Shown one piece after another: positions 32,101-40,636 of a stretch of 64,000 nucleotides of DNA. This DNA comes from Aldehydirespirator sp965204875 (GTDB lineage: Bacteria > Actinomycetota > Acidimicrobiia > Acidimicrobiales > Aldehydirespiratoraceae). Positions within the stretch are counted from its first letter, which is position 1. Every line of letters starts with the position of its first letter. The DNA is taken from contig OZ242020.1 of assembly GCA_965204875.1 (NCBI GenBank), forward strand, positions 2,542,001-2,606,000. Reading direction: 5' to 3'. Below the pieces are notes generated by a model. It saw only the letters and a program-made list of their open reading frames with translations, was not told the origin of the DNA and searched no databases. A program made the position numbers and the translations under genes.

Positions 32101-32739
32101 GTGAACGCGCTAGCGGTGCCGGCGAGCCGTGAGAAGGTCGTGGCCCGGCAGAAGCGGCTGACGGCCTTGACGATCGGCTGGAACGTGGTCGAGGGCGTGG
32201 TGGCGATCCTCGCGGGCACAGCGGCCGGGTCGGTGAGCCTCATCGGCTTCGGCGTGGACTCGGGCCTCGAGGTGTCGGCTGCGACGGTGCTCGCCTGGCG
32301 GCTGACCCAGGAGCGGCGCACCGGCTGCACGCAGGAGGCCGACCGCCTGGCCCAGCGACTCATAGCGGTCAGCTTCGCCGCGCTCGGCGTGTATGTGGGG
32401 GTCGAGTCGGCGCGCGACCTGGCGCTCGGGAGCGAGCCCGAGGCGTCGCTGGTGGGGATCGTGATCGCCGCGCTCTCACTGCTGGTCATGCCGCTGCTGG
32501 CGCGGGCCAAGCTGCGCCTGGCGGTGCCGATGGGGTCGCGTGCCGTCGAGGCCGAGGCGAGGCAGACCCTCCTGTGCGCGCTGATGTCGGCGGCGCTGCT
32601 GCTCGGCCTTGGCGCCAACGCCGTGCTGGGATGGTGGTGGGCCGACCCGCTGGCGGGCCTGTTCATCGCCGCGTGCGCAGCCCGCGAGGCGCTTGCGGTA
32701 TGGCGGGCCGACTCCCTCGCCGACACCTGCTGCGCATGA
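32101..32739 (+). CDS. cation-efflux (CDF-like) membrane protein
   Basis: 212 aa from GTG 32101, preceded by GGGAGG. About five or six membrane helices. The segment LIGFGVDSGLEVSAATVLAW matches the second helix of cation diffusion facilitators, where the Asp and Glu lie at metal positions; ALLLGLGANAVLGWWWADPLAGLFIA resembles the later helix with the D-P pair (quoted: WWWADPLAGLFIA). The cytoplasmic C-terminal domain of CDF proteins is missing. Metal specificity cannot be told. Confidence 0.75.
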   Translation: MNALAVPASREKVVARQKRLTALTIGWNVVEGVVAILAGTAAGSVSLIGFGVDSGLEVSAATVLAWRLTQERRTGCTQEADRLAQRLIAVSFAALGVYVGVESARDLALGSEPEASLVGIVIAALSLLVMPLLARAKLRLAVPMGSRAVEAEARQTLLCALMSAALLLGLGANAVLGWWWADPLAGLFIAACAAREALAVWRADSLADTCCA

Positions 32740-32886
32740 CGCGGCATGGGTGAGATGGTTCGCAGCCCCGCTCTGCCCGTGCCGGCCGGTCCGAATGCCG
32801 ACACCGGAGGCTCATCCACCGCGGTGCACTTGTGGCGCCTGCTCCCGCTAGCATCGTTCGTCCCGTCAGGTACCACTGGCGGCCAC

Positions 32887-32970
32887 GTCGGAGTGGCGGA
32901 ATTGGCAGACGCGCTAGCTTGAGGGGCTAGTGCCCTCCGGGGCGTGGGGGTTCAAGTCCCCCCTCCGACA
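32887..32970 (+). tRNA. tRNA-Leu (anticodon GAG)
   Basis: 84-nt class II tRNA. The acceptor stem GTCGGAG pairs with CTCCGAC, the anticodon stem CTAGC/GCTAG holds the loop TTGAGGG, a long variable arm follows, and the T arm is GGGGGTTCAAGTCCCCC. CCA is not encoded. The downstream 1 kb carries decayed toxin-antitoxin and pobA fragments, but no integrase or repeated tRNA end was seen. Confidence 0.95.
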
Positions 32971-33013
32971 CACTCGTTAGCACACGCGTCAGGTCCGGCG
33001 GAGACCTGCACGC

Positions 33014-33184
33014 GTGCATCGTCGTGATAGACCCGACGGGGTGGATGAGCATCTGGCGATGATCGAGCGTGGACTGGCCGGCGTGGCGGAGTGGGAGGCT
33101 GAGCACGGCGAGTTGAGCGTCGAGGAGTTGGCGTGGGCCGATTCGGTGCTGGAAGGCTCGGTCGCCGGTCGGACTGCATCCTGA
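33014..33184 (+). pseudogene. antitoxin remnant (VapB-like tail)
   Basis: 56 residues. The part ending GLAGVAEWEAEHGELSVEEL and ADSVL is the conserved C-terminal tail of small antitoxins that accompany PIN-domain toxins in actinobacteria; the DNA-binding N-terminus is missing. Directly followed by a truncated VapC. Confidence 0.6.
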
Positions 33185-33187
33185 CTC

Positions 33188-33289
33188 ATGGCGGGGATCA
33201 CCTACGACTCCGGCGCTCTGATCGCAGCGCAGTGCAACAATCGTCAGCTGTGGACCCTGCACGTCAAGCTACAACTTGAGGTCATCTGA
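33188..33289 (+). pseudogene. vapC: truncated VapC PIN-domain toxin
   Basis: 33 residues starting MAGITYDSGALIAA, the standard opening of a PIN ribonuclease with its first acidic residue, then LWTLH. It stops after 33 residues of an expected ~130, so it is inactive. Starts 3 nt after the antitoxin remnant. Confidence 0.65.
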
Positions 33290-33311
33290 CAGCGCTCAGG
33301 CGCCTGACCAG

Positions 33312-33440
33312 GTGAAACGGCTACGCCGCTATCAGTTGCTTGAGCGAGATGTTATCTCAGGCTTGCCATCTGTACTGCACACCGAGGCAACGCAACTCCT
33401 CCTTGACGAGGCGGCGGCCTTAGAGTCCGTAGATGGCTGA
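33312..33440 (+). CDS. small putative antitoxin overlapping the next gene
   Basis: 42 residues from GTG 33312, rich in Leu and Glu, ending ATQLLLDEAAALESVDG. The stop overlaps the ATG of the next gene (ATGGCTGA), the usual layout of an antitoxin-toxin pair. No family can be named with certainty from the sequence. Confidence 0.45.
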   Translation: MKRLRRYQLLERDVISGLPSVLHTEATQLLLDEAAALESVDG

Positions 33441-33998
33441 CGTGCCAGCCGAGGTGACCTCGGCGCTAGCACAACGCGACGACGCAAGCGGGCCATCAGT
33501 GCCCGGGTCCCTGCTGTCACCTCGCGTGGGTGTGGGCGACCTGCGGGTCATCCAGGCCGTTCCGCAGAGTTCGGCTGATCACCGGATCGGCCTGATCATT
33601 CGTGTTGACTCGGTCGATGAGTTCGCAGAGGTACTGCTTGTTCACACCGCCCCAGAGCTAGCAACGGCTCGCGATGTCATCCTTCCCGCAGCCCTGACGT
33701 CCGCGTCCTACGACGTGGTCGTTCAAGCCGACCTTCGCGCGGCCGTTTGGACCCTTCAACTCGACAAACGAATTGGGCACCTGACTCCCGAGGTGATTGA
33801 GTCCGTGAGGACGATCGGCAGAGACCCCGGTACCGTCGACCTTTCCGCGGCCACTTGCGCTCCATCAGCCGATCTCTGTCGCGGGACGCCCTTGCCGGCA
33901 TGCTCGACCGACGCTGGCTGTTCAAGAGATCTGAGGGCGACGCGTTGAGGACCTTGGCCGCCGACTGCACAGATGCCTTGCTCAATCAAGAGTGGTGA
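33433..33998 (+). pseudogene. PemK/MazF-like toxin, frameshifted
   Basis: The first ~135 residues contain YDVVVQADLRAAVWTLQLD and IGHLTPEVIES, a pattern seen in actinobacterial PemK-like growth inhibitors. The given frame then ends in an unrelated tail at 33948. From about 33846 the -1 frame gives LDRRWLFKRSEGDALR and LAADCTDALLNQEW with a stop at 33998, which looks like the true C-terminus. A single-base frameshift between 33830 and 33850 is therefore likely. Its 3' end overlaps that of the converging pobA fragment. Confidence 0.5.
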
Positions 33999-34316
33999 TT
34001 TGCTCGATTGGGAGTCCTGTAGCCCATCATCCGGTGATCCATCTGGAGGTTCGTGTCGATTGTGAGCAGCTCGCTCCCCGGCCACGCAATGTTGATCGTG
34101 TCGTGAACGTGGCCCCAGGTATCCATGTTCTGCCCGAGGCCGTTGCTGCGGAGGACCTCCACCGTCCCCCACTCGAGCACACCGGCACGGACCCGGCCGA
34201 GTACGTACTCGCGGGTCTGACGCTCCAGGATGATTGCGTCGATCCCGGCGTTGTGGAGGATGTGCAGCAAGAGACCCTGCCGGGCCGCCGCCGATGATCA
34301 CGACCTGCCTGCTCAC
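33986..34316 (-). pseudogene. pobA: truncated, frameshifted 4-hydroxybenzoate 3-monooxygenase (PobA-like)
   Basis: PobA converts 4-hydroxybenzoate to protocatechuate. From ATG 34316 the FAD-binding start VVIIGGGPAGSL is clear. One base is missing just after it, and the next frame continues LHILHNAGIDAIILERQTRE and YVLGRVRAGVLEWGTVEVL, the PobA hallmark. The gene breaks off after ~100 of ~390 residues, near 33986. It lies next to lig-type genes for the product protocatechuate, so the fragment is a relic of that pathway. Confidence 0.8.
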
Positions 34317-34337
34317 GCCTCGCCTCCCGTGTCACGG

Positions 34338-35246
34338 TCATGAGAAGGTGTAGAGCGCCTGGGGGTTGTCGACGAGGATCCGGTTGCGGGCGGCTTCGTC
34401 GGGCGCGAAGGCGGCGAGCAGGTCCACCAAGTCGCCCTCGTCGGGCATCTCCTTGAGATTGGGGTGCGGCCAGTCGGTGCCCCACAGCAGCCGGTCGGGC
34501 GCTGCGTCGATGAGCGCCCGTGCCAGCGGCACCACGTCGTCGAAGGGCGCGACCCTGCCCTCGGTGAGGCGCTCGGCGCCGCTGATCTTCACCCAGCACT
34601 GCTCGTCGGTGGTGATGCGCTCGAGCAGCCGCTGGAAGGGCTCTTGTTCCACGCCGCCGGCGGCAGGCACCCGGGCCATGTGGTCGATGATGTAGGGCAC
34701 CGGCATGGCGTCGAGCAGGCGGGAGCGGGCAGCGAGGTCTCCCGCGTCCAGGTGCAGCACGATGTGCCAGCCGCGTGGTGCCACGCGGTGCACCAGTTCC
34801 CAGAAAGTGTCTAGGTCGGGGGCGCCGCCGAGGTGGGCGACGAAGTTGAAGCGGATGCCGCGCACGCCGTAGTCATGCAACTCGTCGAGATCCCTGGCGG
34901 TGAACGACGGGTCGATCATGGCGACGCCGGCGAAACGACCGTGGCCGCGCTGAATGGCATCGATCATCGCCGAGTTGTCGGAGCCGTGGCAGCTGGCCTG
35001 AACGAACACCGCACGCGAGAGTCCGAGGCGCTCCTGCACGCGGATGAAGTCCTCGACGCCGGAGTCGGGCGGCGTGTAGGTGCGGTCGGGGGAGAAAGGG
35101 AACCGCTCGGCCGGGCCGAACACATGGCAGTGCGCGTCGCAGGCGAGCGGCGGAGGCGTGAAGGTCGTCGGAGCGCTGGCCCGTGGGCGGGGGCCGGGCA
35201 CCGTGCGATCGAGCGGCAAGGTATGGGAGGGGTTGCGGGCGGCCAT
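34338..35246 (-). CDS. ligI: 2-pyrone-4,6-dicarboxylate lactonase-like amidohydrolase (LigI)
   Basis: 302 aa from ATG 35246. Amidohydrolase-2 family: LACDAHCHVFGPAERFPFSP and DRTYTPPDSGVEDF at the start, FVQASCHGSDNSAMIDA, GVRGIRFNFVAHLGG, and the C-terminal LLWGTDWPHPN Asp. These match LigI, which opens 2-pyrone-4,6-dicarboxylate to 4-oxalomesaconate in protocatechuate 4,5-cleavage. It lies in line with a LigU/GalD-like tautomerase and divergent from a LigC-like dehydrogenase. The spacer to the next gene contains repeats of a ~36-bp segment at 35309 and 35370. Confidence 0.88.
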   Translation of the reverse strand: MAARNPSHTLPLDRTVPGPRPRASAPTTFTPPPLACDAHCHVFGPAERFPFSPDRTYTPPDSGVEDFIRVQERLGLSRAVFVQASCHGSDNSAMIDAIQRGHGRFAGVAMIDPSFTARDLDELHDYGVRGIRFNFVAHLGGAPDLDTFWELVHRVAPRGWHIVLHLDAGDLAARSRLLDAMPVPYIIDHMARVPAAGGVEQEPFQRLLERITTDEQCWVKISGAERLTEGRVAPFDDVVPLARALIDAAPDRLLWGTDWPHPNLKEMPDEGDLVDLLAAFAPDEAARNRILVDNPQALYTFS

Positions 35247-35308
35247 GATCACTGCGGGCGGGAACCCCCGTCTATCGCAAGCTCGGCCATCGCGAAAAAT
35301 CCGTTCAT

Positions 35309-35405
35309 GGTCACTGCGGTAAGGGCAACTCAGGCGGGGGACACTCCACGTCTTGGCGGTAACTGCTGTGGTCACTGCGGCGGGGATGCTCAGGCGGGGG
35401 ATACT
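35309..35405. repeat. 36-bp imperfect repeat, 61-bp period, between ligI and ligU
   Basis: Segments at 35309-35345 and 35370-35405 share GGTCACTGCGG and CTCAGGCGGGGGA. A further partial copy is the 3' end of the tautomerase gene at 35405. The whole 158-bp spacer is built from these units. Confidence 0.8.
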
Positions 35406-36481
35406 CACTGCGGGCGGGGGAACACGGTGCCGTCCATCAGTTTGCGCGCGGTGCGGATGATCCCGGCGCGGGGAACGGTGATCCCGCCGCCTGCGTCGGT
35501 GTTGACCTCGATCAGGGCGTCGAAGTGGCCCGAGGGGTGTTCGAGCCTGACTACACCGTCGCGCGGCGGCACGAGCAGGCTTTGCGCCGGCGAGTCCGGA
35601 AGCATGGCGGCGGTGGCGACCGACACCGCGCCGAGGACGCCTATGGCGTCGTGGCAGCGATGGGGGATGAACGTGCGAGTGCAGAGATTTCCCCCAGCCC
35701 GCGGTGCGGCGACGAGGGTGAGCTTGGGCACCGTGGTGGCGCTGACGTCGCCGAGGCCCATGCGCTCGCCCGCTCGGAGCCGGATCGCTTTGAGCCGGGC
35801 GCGCAGCGTCTCGTTCGCTTCGAGTTCGGCGCACGATTCGTAGCCCGTGACGCCGAGGTCGCCCGCCGCCATCACGACCACCGGCATGCCGTTGTCGACC
35901 AGGGTGCAGGCGACGCCCTCGATCTCGTCGACGGGATTGCCGGTCGGGAGCAGACTGCCTGCCGAGCCGCCAGCGATGTCCTCGAACTCCAGTGAGATCG
36001 CCGCGGCCGTGCCCGGAACCCCCGAGATCGCCGTCTCGCCGCCATAGCGCGGCGCGCCGTCGCGCATCTTGAGCCGCGCGGTGGCGACCGAGCCGACGTT
36101 GAGCATGCGGATCCGTACAGTCGCCTCGCCCTCGCCGGGGGCGCTGACCAGGCCTCTCTCGATCGCGAACGGGGCGACGCCGGCGAGCAGGTTGCCGCAG
36201 TTCTGCCGGTCGGTGACGATGTCGTCATCGACGCCTACCTGTAGGAACAGGTACTCGACGTCGGCGTCGCCGCGGTCGGCGGACGGCGCGACCACGGCCA
36301 CCTTCGACGTGAGGGGGTGGGCGCCGCCGATCCCGTCGATCTGGCGGGGGTCCGGCGAGCCCATGATGCGTCGCAGCAGCGCGGCACGCTCGCCCGGCGC
36401 TCGCGGCAGGTCGTCCCGCAGGAAGTAGGCGCCCTTGGACGATCCGCCACGCATGATCATGCAGCGAATCCCGCGGCTCAT
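35405..36481 (-). CDS. 4-oxalomesaconate tautomerase-like PrpF-family protein (LigU/GalD)
   Basis: 358 aa from ATG 36481. PrpF fold: CMIMRGGSSKGAYFL near residue 7, IDGIGGAHPLTSKVAVVAPS, DRQNCGNLLAGVAPFAIE with the catalytic Cys, and VDNGMPVVVMAAGDLG. In protocatechuate catabolism LigU/GalD isomerises the 4-oxalomesaconate tautomers made after LigI. Position next to LigI- and LigC-like genes supports this over the methylaconitate isomerase role of PrpF. Confidence 0.87.
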   Translation of the reverse strand: MSRGIRCMIMRGGSSKGAYFLRDDLPRAPGERAALLRRIMGSPDPRQIDGIGGAHPLTSKVAVVAPSADRGDADVEYLFLQVGVDDDIVTDRQNCGNLLAGVAPFAIERGLVSAPGEGEATVRIRMLNVGSVATARLKMRDGAPRYGGETAISGVPGTAAAISLEFEDIAGGSAGSLLPTGNPVDEIEGVACTLVDNGMPVVVMAAGDLGVTGYESCAELEANETLRARLKAIRLRAGERMGLGDVSATTVPKLTLVAAPRAGGNLCTRTFIPHRCHDAIGVLGAVSVATAAMLPDSPAQSLLVPPRDGVVRLEHPSGHFDALIEVNTDAGGGITVPRAGIIRTARKLMDGTVFPRPQ

Positions 36482-36583
36482 CCGGCAAGTCTCGCAGATC
36501 TCAGCCAACATTTTCGATGGTCGGTGTTCGCGCCCGGCGTGGCAGGATCACTCGCGCTAAATCAGGCCTTGAAAGGATCCACG

Positions 36584-37528
36584 ATGAAGCTCGCCCTCGC
36601 CGGTGCCGGCGCCTTCGGACGCAAGCACCTCGACAGCATCAGATCCATCGACGGTGCCGAGGTCATTTCCGTGATCGGCCGCACGCCCGCCGCCACCCGC
36701 GAGGTCGCCGGGGAATACGGCATCGCCCACTGGGGCACCGGGCTCGACGAGGCACTGGCGATAGACGAGGTCGACGCCGTGATCCTGGCCACGCCGACCC
36801 AGATGCACGCCAGCGGCGCCATCGCCTGCATGGAGGCAGGCAAGCACGTCCAGGTCGAGATCCCGCTCGCTGACTCGGTGGCCGACGCCCGCGCGGTGCT
36901 CGCCGCCCAGGAGCGCACCGGGCTCGTTGCCATGGTCGGCCACACCCGCCGCTTCAACCCGTCGCACCAGTGGATCCGCAACAAGATCCGCGCCGGCGAG
37001 TTCATGATCCAGCAGATGGACGTGCAGACCTACTTCTTCCGCCGCACCAACACCAACGCCCTGGGCCAGCCCCGCTCGTGGACCGACCACCTGTTGTGGC
37101 ACCACGCGGCCCACACGGTGGACCTCTTCGCCTACCAGGTCGGAGAGGAGATCGTGGCAGCCAACATTCTCGAGGGCCCGCACCATCCCGAGCTCGGCAT
37201 CGCCATGGACATGTCGATCCAGATGAAGGCCAGCGGCGGCTCGATCCTCACGCTCTCGCTCTCGTTCAACAACGACGGGCCGCTCGGCACCTTCTTCCGC
37301 TACATCGGCGACACTGGCACCTACGTTGCCCGCTACGACGACCTGGTCACCGGCCGTGACGAGCCCGTCGACGTGTCGCACGTGGACGTGTCGCTCAACG
37401 GAATCGAGTTGCAGGACCGTGAGTTCATCGCCGCGATCCGCGAGTGCCGCGAGCCCAACAGCTCCGTCCGCGGGGTCATGGGATGCTACGAGTGGCTCGA
37501 CAGGCTCGAGCAGCAGCTACAGATCTGA
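36584..37528 (+). CDS. ligC: 4-carboxy-2-hydroxymuconate-6-semialdehyde dehydrogenase-like (LigC)
   Basis: 314 aa from ATG 36584, with AAAGGA upstream. Gfo/Idh/MocA family: Rossmann start LALAGAGAFGRKHLD, then VEIPLADSVADA. The stretch GHTRRFNPSHQWIRNKI, MDVQTYFFRRTNTNALGQPR and SWTDHLLWHHAAHTVDLF is characteristic of LigC, which oxidises the ring-cleavage product to 2-pyrone-4,6-dicarboxylate with NADP. The ring-cleaving dioxygenase LigAB and the later LigJ/LigK are not in the window. Divergent from the ligU-ligI pair. Confidence 0.9.
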   Translation: MKLALAGAGAFGRKHLDSIRSIDGAEVISVIGRTPAATREVAGEYGIAHWGTGLDEALAIDEVDAVILATPTQMHASGAIACMEAGKHVQVEIPLADSVADARAVLAAQERTGLVAMVGHTRRFNPSHQWIRNKIRAGEFMIQQMDVQTYFFRRTNTNALGQPRSWTDHLLWHHAAHTVDLFAYQVGEEIVAANILEGPHHPELGIAMDMSIQMKASGGSILTLSLSFNNDGPLGTFFRYIGDTGTYVARYDDLVTGRDEPVDVSHVDVSLNGIELQDREFIAAIRECREPNSSVRGVMGCYEWLDRLEQQLQI

Positions 37529-37652
37529 CCCCGCCGGCGGAACCGGCCCGCGCAAGCAACCCCGCCCTGCCTCAGGAGTCGCTTCGCCACACCGGACGGC
37601 TCCACGTAGTGCTGTGCGCACAGGTGATTGCGAGCGGCCCATTACGTGACGC

Positions 37653-37705
37653 CGCAAAGTTTTGCGTCAATACGCAAAGTCTGAGATAACCCCAAAACTT
37701 TGCGT
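37653..37705. promoter_or_regulatory. operator-like inverted repeats upstream of the AlbA_2 regulator
   Basis: ACGCAAAGT (37672-37680) and its exact reverse complement ACTTTGCGT (37697-37705) are 16 bp apart. A third near-palindromic site, CGCAAAGTTTTGCG, lies at 37653-37666. The right arm abuts the putative -10 box TACCCT (37706-37711), which ends 7 nt before the ATG. Binding there would block transcription, suggesting autoregulation. Confidence 0.6.
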
Positions 37706-37718
37706 TACCCTCTTGGGC

Positions 37719-39374
37719 ATGGAGCAACGCACACTCCGGCAACTCATCGCTGAAGGTGAGACCTTCACTGTCGAGTTCAAGGGCGGATCGATCAACGACT
37801 CCAACCTCGTGGAAGCGGTCGCCTGCCTGGCCAACGGGAGTGGCGGGACGCTCCTTGTCGGCGTCAACGACGATGGTGCTGTGGTCGGAGCTGCACCTCG
37901 TCACGACACCGGGACCGACCCACGCCGTGTGGAAGCACTGATCGCCAGCAAGACGGAGCCTGCGGTCCTCGCCACCTGCACAGTGGACGAGGTTGACGGT
38001 CAGGAGGTTCTGGTCGTCGCCGTGCCCGCAGCCGTGAACGTAGTCGCAACGAGCGACGGCCGGTATGTGCGCAGGGCGATTGATGTTCACGGGCGGCCGC
38101 AGTGCTTGCCGATGCGTCCACACGAGGTTGTCGAACGCGCCGGCAGCATTGGAGCCCAGGACTACTCCCGTGTCGTGATCCCCGGACTCACGGTAGGCGA
38201 CTTCGCTGCCACCGAATTCGAGCGTTTCCGTGAGCTTGCCCGGGCCGGCGGCGACGAGGCCCTATTGGGCCTGTCCAACTCAGAACTCCTGAAGGCACTC
38301 GATCTTCTCGCTGCCGGTGGCCAGTTGACGGTCGGTGCGCTTCTTCTATTCGGAACCGTGGACGTGATCGGCACCTACCTTCCAGCCTACGAAGTGGGCT
38401 TCCAGGAACTCGACGGACTGGAGGTAAGGGCCAGCGAGACCGGGTCGACCCCGCTGCTGCGTGCCATAGCTGAGATCACCGACCGCGTTCAAGCCCGCAA
38501 CCCGGCCGAGGAGATCGAGATAGGACTGCAGCGAGTGCCGCTCCCGCGATTCGCCGATGCGACGATCCGAGAGTTGATCGCGAACGCGCTCGTGCATCGT
38601 GACTACACCGCCAACGGACCCACAATCATCGAGATAACCCGGGACGCACTCATCGTCTCCAACCCGGGCGGACTCCCTGAGGGAGTGACGACGTCGAACC
38701 TCCTCACCACACCGCCTCGCCCTCGGAACCCTGCGCTGGCCGGTGCATTCAAGCGGGCCGGAGTCGTTGAGCGGACCGGCCGGGGCATCAACCGGGCATT
38801 CGCGAGCCAACTTGCCCTGGGCAGACCGGCACCGGACTACAGCAGGAGCACCTTGAACTCGGTCGTGGCGAGGGTGCGCTCCGGACCCGCCGACAGGGAA
38901 CTCGCGGGCTTCATCGCGCAAGCACGCCGTGACGGCCAGCAGTTCTCCCTTGAGGACTTGCTGACACTGCACGAGATCAGGCACGAGCGCCGCATCAGCA
39001 CGGCGCGGGCCGCAGAACTGTTCCAGGTCGATCAGCACGAGGCACGTGCCACGTTGAATCGCCTGGCCGACCGGGGCCTGCTCGAGGCCCGGGGTGACGG
39101 TAAGGGTCGGAGCTACCATCTCTCGGCGGCGCTCTACAGCCGAATAGGCGAATCGGCCCAGTACGTGCGGGCCCGGGGCTTCGACGACATCCAGCAGGAA
39201 CAGATGGTGCTGACCTTCGTGGAGAGGCACGGCTCGATCACCCGGCGCGAGGCCTCGGAGCTGTGCCAGATCGACTCCGAACGAGCCAGCCGCCTTCTTC
39301 GGCGCATGCGCGACGAGGGGAGGCTCGACATGCAAGGTGAGAAGCGAACCTCGCGCTATGTGAAACCGGTTTGA
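37719..39374 (+). CDS. AlbA_2 / Schlafen-type domain protein, putative transcriptional regulator
   Basis: 551 aa from ATG 37719. The N-terminal AlbA_2 (Schlafen-like) domain shows FTVEFKGGSIND, VEAVACLANGSGGTLLVGVN and GRYVRRAID. The middle has a HATPase_c_4-like region (IRELIANALVHRDYTANGP and NPGGLPEGVTTSNL). The C-terminal ~160 residues contain two winged-helix-like segments (ISTARAAELFQVDQHEARAT; GSITRREASELCQIDSERAS). This is the COG2865 architecture, often called an ATP-dependent DNA helicase-like or transcriptional regulator; the function is unproved. Likely autoregulated through the inverted repeats upstream. Confidence 0.82.
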   Translation: MEQRTLRQLIAEGETFTVEFKGGSINDSNLVEAVACLANGSGGTLLVGVNDDGAVVGAAPRHDTGTDPRRVEALIASKTEPAVLATCTVDEVDGQEVLVVAVPAAVNVVATSDGRYVRRAIDVHGRPQCLPMRPHEVVERAGSIGAQDYSRVVIPGLTVGDFAATEFERFRELARAGGDEALLGLSNSELLKALDLLAAGGQLTVGALLLFGTVDVIGTYLPAYEVGFQELDGLEVRASETGSTPLLRAIAEITDRVQARNPAEEIEIGLQRVPLPRFADATIRELIANALVHRDYTANGPTIIEITRDALIVSNPGGLPEGVTTSNLLTTPPRPRNPALAGAFKRAGVVERTGRGINRAFASQLALGRPAPDYSRSTLNSVVARVRSGPADRELAGFIAQARRDGQQFSLEDLLTLHEIRHERRISTARAAELFQVDQHEARATLNRLADRGLLEARGDGKGRSYHLSAALYSRIGESAQYVRARGFDDIQQEQMVLTFVERHGSITRREASELCQIDSERASRLLRRMRDEGRLDMQGEKRTSRYVKPV

Positions 39375-39490
39375 TGTTCGCTGGCACGAGTTGGCCGGCG
39401 GCACTGGTCGCCTTGGTTGAGTCTGTGTGTCGCGGGGTGCTTGTTTGCTGAACTAAAGCCGCCTGATGGCGCAGTTGCCGGGGGCGGGGG

Positions 39491-40564
39491 TCAGATCGAG
39501 TCCCTGCGCCTGCTGAAGTGCCATCCCGCTGCGGCCGACAGCAGGATCAGGACTACTGTCCCCGAGACCCATACCCAGGGGCTGAGGCCGTCGCCGCTTT
39601 GCTGAGCGGCGACCGCCGTGGTCTGTGCGGCCTCCGGTTGAGCCTCCCCGGACGGCTGAGCCGCGGATTGCACGCCGTCAACCGACGCTGGAGTGCCCTC
39701 ACCGTCCGAACCGTCCTGCATCTGAGCGCCTGCCGGGGTTGCGTCGCCCGCCGGGGCCGCCGGCTCGTCGGGGGGCGCAGGCATGGGCGGAGCCGACGTT
39801 GACGCGGGCGGCTCCGGCTCGGCGGCTTCCTCCGGCGCGCTCCCGTTCACCGGTTCGGGGTCAAGCGGGTCCACCGCGGCGGTGCTCCAGTCGAAGGTGT
39901 CCGCCGCCGGCGGTTCGACGGGCGTTCCCGCTGGATGCTCGAAGAGGCTGGAGGCGTACAGCGAGTCCTGCTCGTACAGGGCGGCCCCCAAAGGGTCGGT
40001 GACGGGCTCAGGCACCGGGGCGTCCGGCCCGAACTCCCAGACGAACGTTGTGCCGCCCGCAGCCGGGACGGTGTTGTGGGCGTTGTGCCCCCCCGCCGGG
40101 CCGGGAAGCGTCACCCGGTAGGCGAGTCGGGGCAGCAGTTCGAAAGGATCGGCTTCGGACTCATCGAACGCGTCTGCCGCGAAATCTGCCTGGAACTCCC
40201 AGCCGAGAGGCACCCGGCGCACCGGATGGGCCTCGTCTCCGAGCGCTTCCACGAATTCGTCGTAGGACTCAGACGCGAACGCGATGCTCACAGAGCACGG
40301 ATTTGTGGTGGAGGAGACCTCGACGCCGGCGGGCAGATCCGTCCCCGGATCGTTGAGCGCCGCCTCCGTATACTCGGCGCACACGCCTTCGGTGCTGCCC
40401 CCCTCGCCCATGGCCATGAGTTCCAGGAACGAGTCCTGGTAGATGACGTCGGCCTGCATGGTGATGCTGCCCGTATCGCCCACCTCGAACGCCATCTCAA
40501 CATCGATGCAACCGGCGGCCATGAGCCCCACCGAAGCCAGCAGCAAGGGCAACAGCCGCCTCAT
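39491..40564 (-). CDS. LppM-like (DUF3153) lipoprotein with C-terminal membrane helix
   Basis: 357 aa from ATG 40564. The start gives a signal peptide MRRLLPLLLASVGLMAAGC with a lipobox; TACCAT ends 6 nt before the ATG, supporting a leaderless start here rather than at 40606. The mature ~190 residues (IDVEMAFEVGDTGSITMQAD) resemble the LppM domain. A long Pro/Glu/Ala-rich spacer follows, then a membrane helix (WVWVSGTVVLILLSAAAGW) and a basic RRRDS end. The domain is thus tethered at both ends outside the cell. LppM of Mycobacterium is linked to cell-envelope/host interaction; no role can be assigned here. Confidence 0.75.
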   Translation of the reverse strand: MRRLLPLLLASVGLMAAGCIDVEMAFEVGDTGSITMQADVIYQDSFLELMAMGEGGSTEGVCAEYTEAALNDPGTDLPAGVEVSSTTNPCSVSIAFASESYDEFVEALGDEAHPVRRVPLGWEFQADFAADAFDESEADPFELLPRLAYRVTLPGPAGGHNAHNTVPAAGGTTFVWEFGPDAPVPEPVTDPLGAALYEQDSLYASSLFEHPAGTPVEPPAADTFDWSTAAVDPLDPEPVNGSAPEEAAEPEPPASTSAPPMPAPPDEPAAPAGDATPAGAQMQDGSDGEGTPASVDGVQSAAQPSGEAQPEAAQTTAVAAQQSGDGLSPWVWVSGTVVLILLSAAAGWHFSRRRDSI

Positions 40565-40570
40565 GCCCCC

Positions 40571-40576
40571 ATGGTA
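40571..40576 (-). promoter_or_regulatory. putative -10 box for the LppM-like gene
   Basis: TACCAT on the minus strand, ending 6 nt before the ATG at 40564. Confidence 0.4.
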
Positions 40577-40636
40577 GACCCGCCAGGAGCAGTGCCCAGC
40601 CAGCACGCCCGCTCCCGCCCGGGGCGGCTTGTCGAG

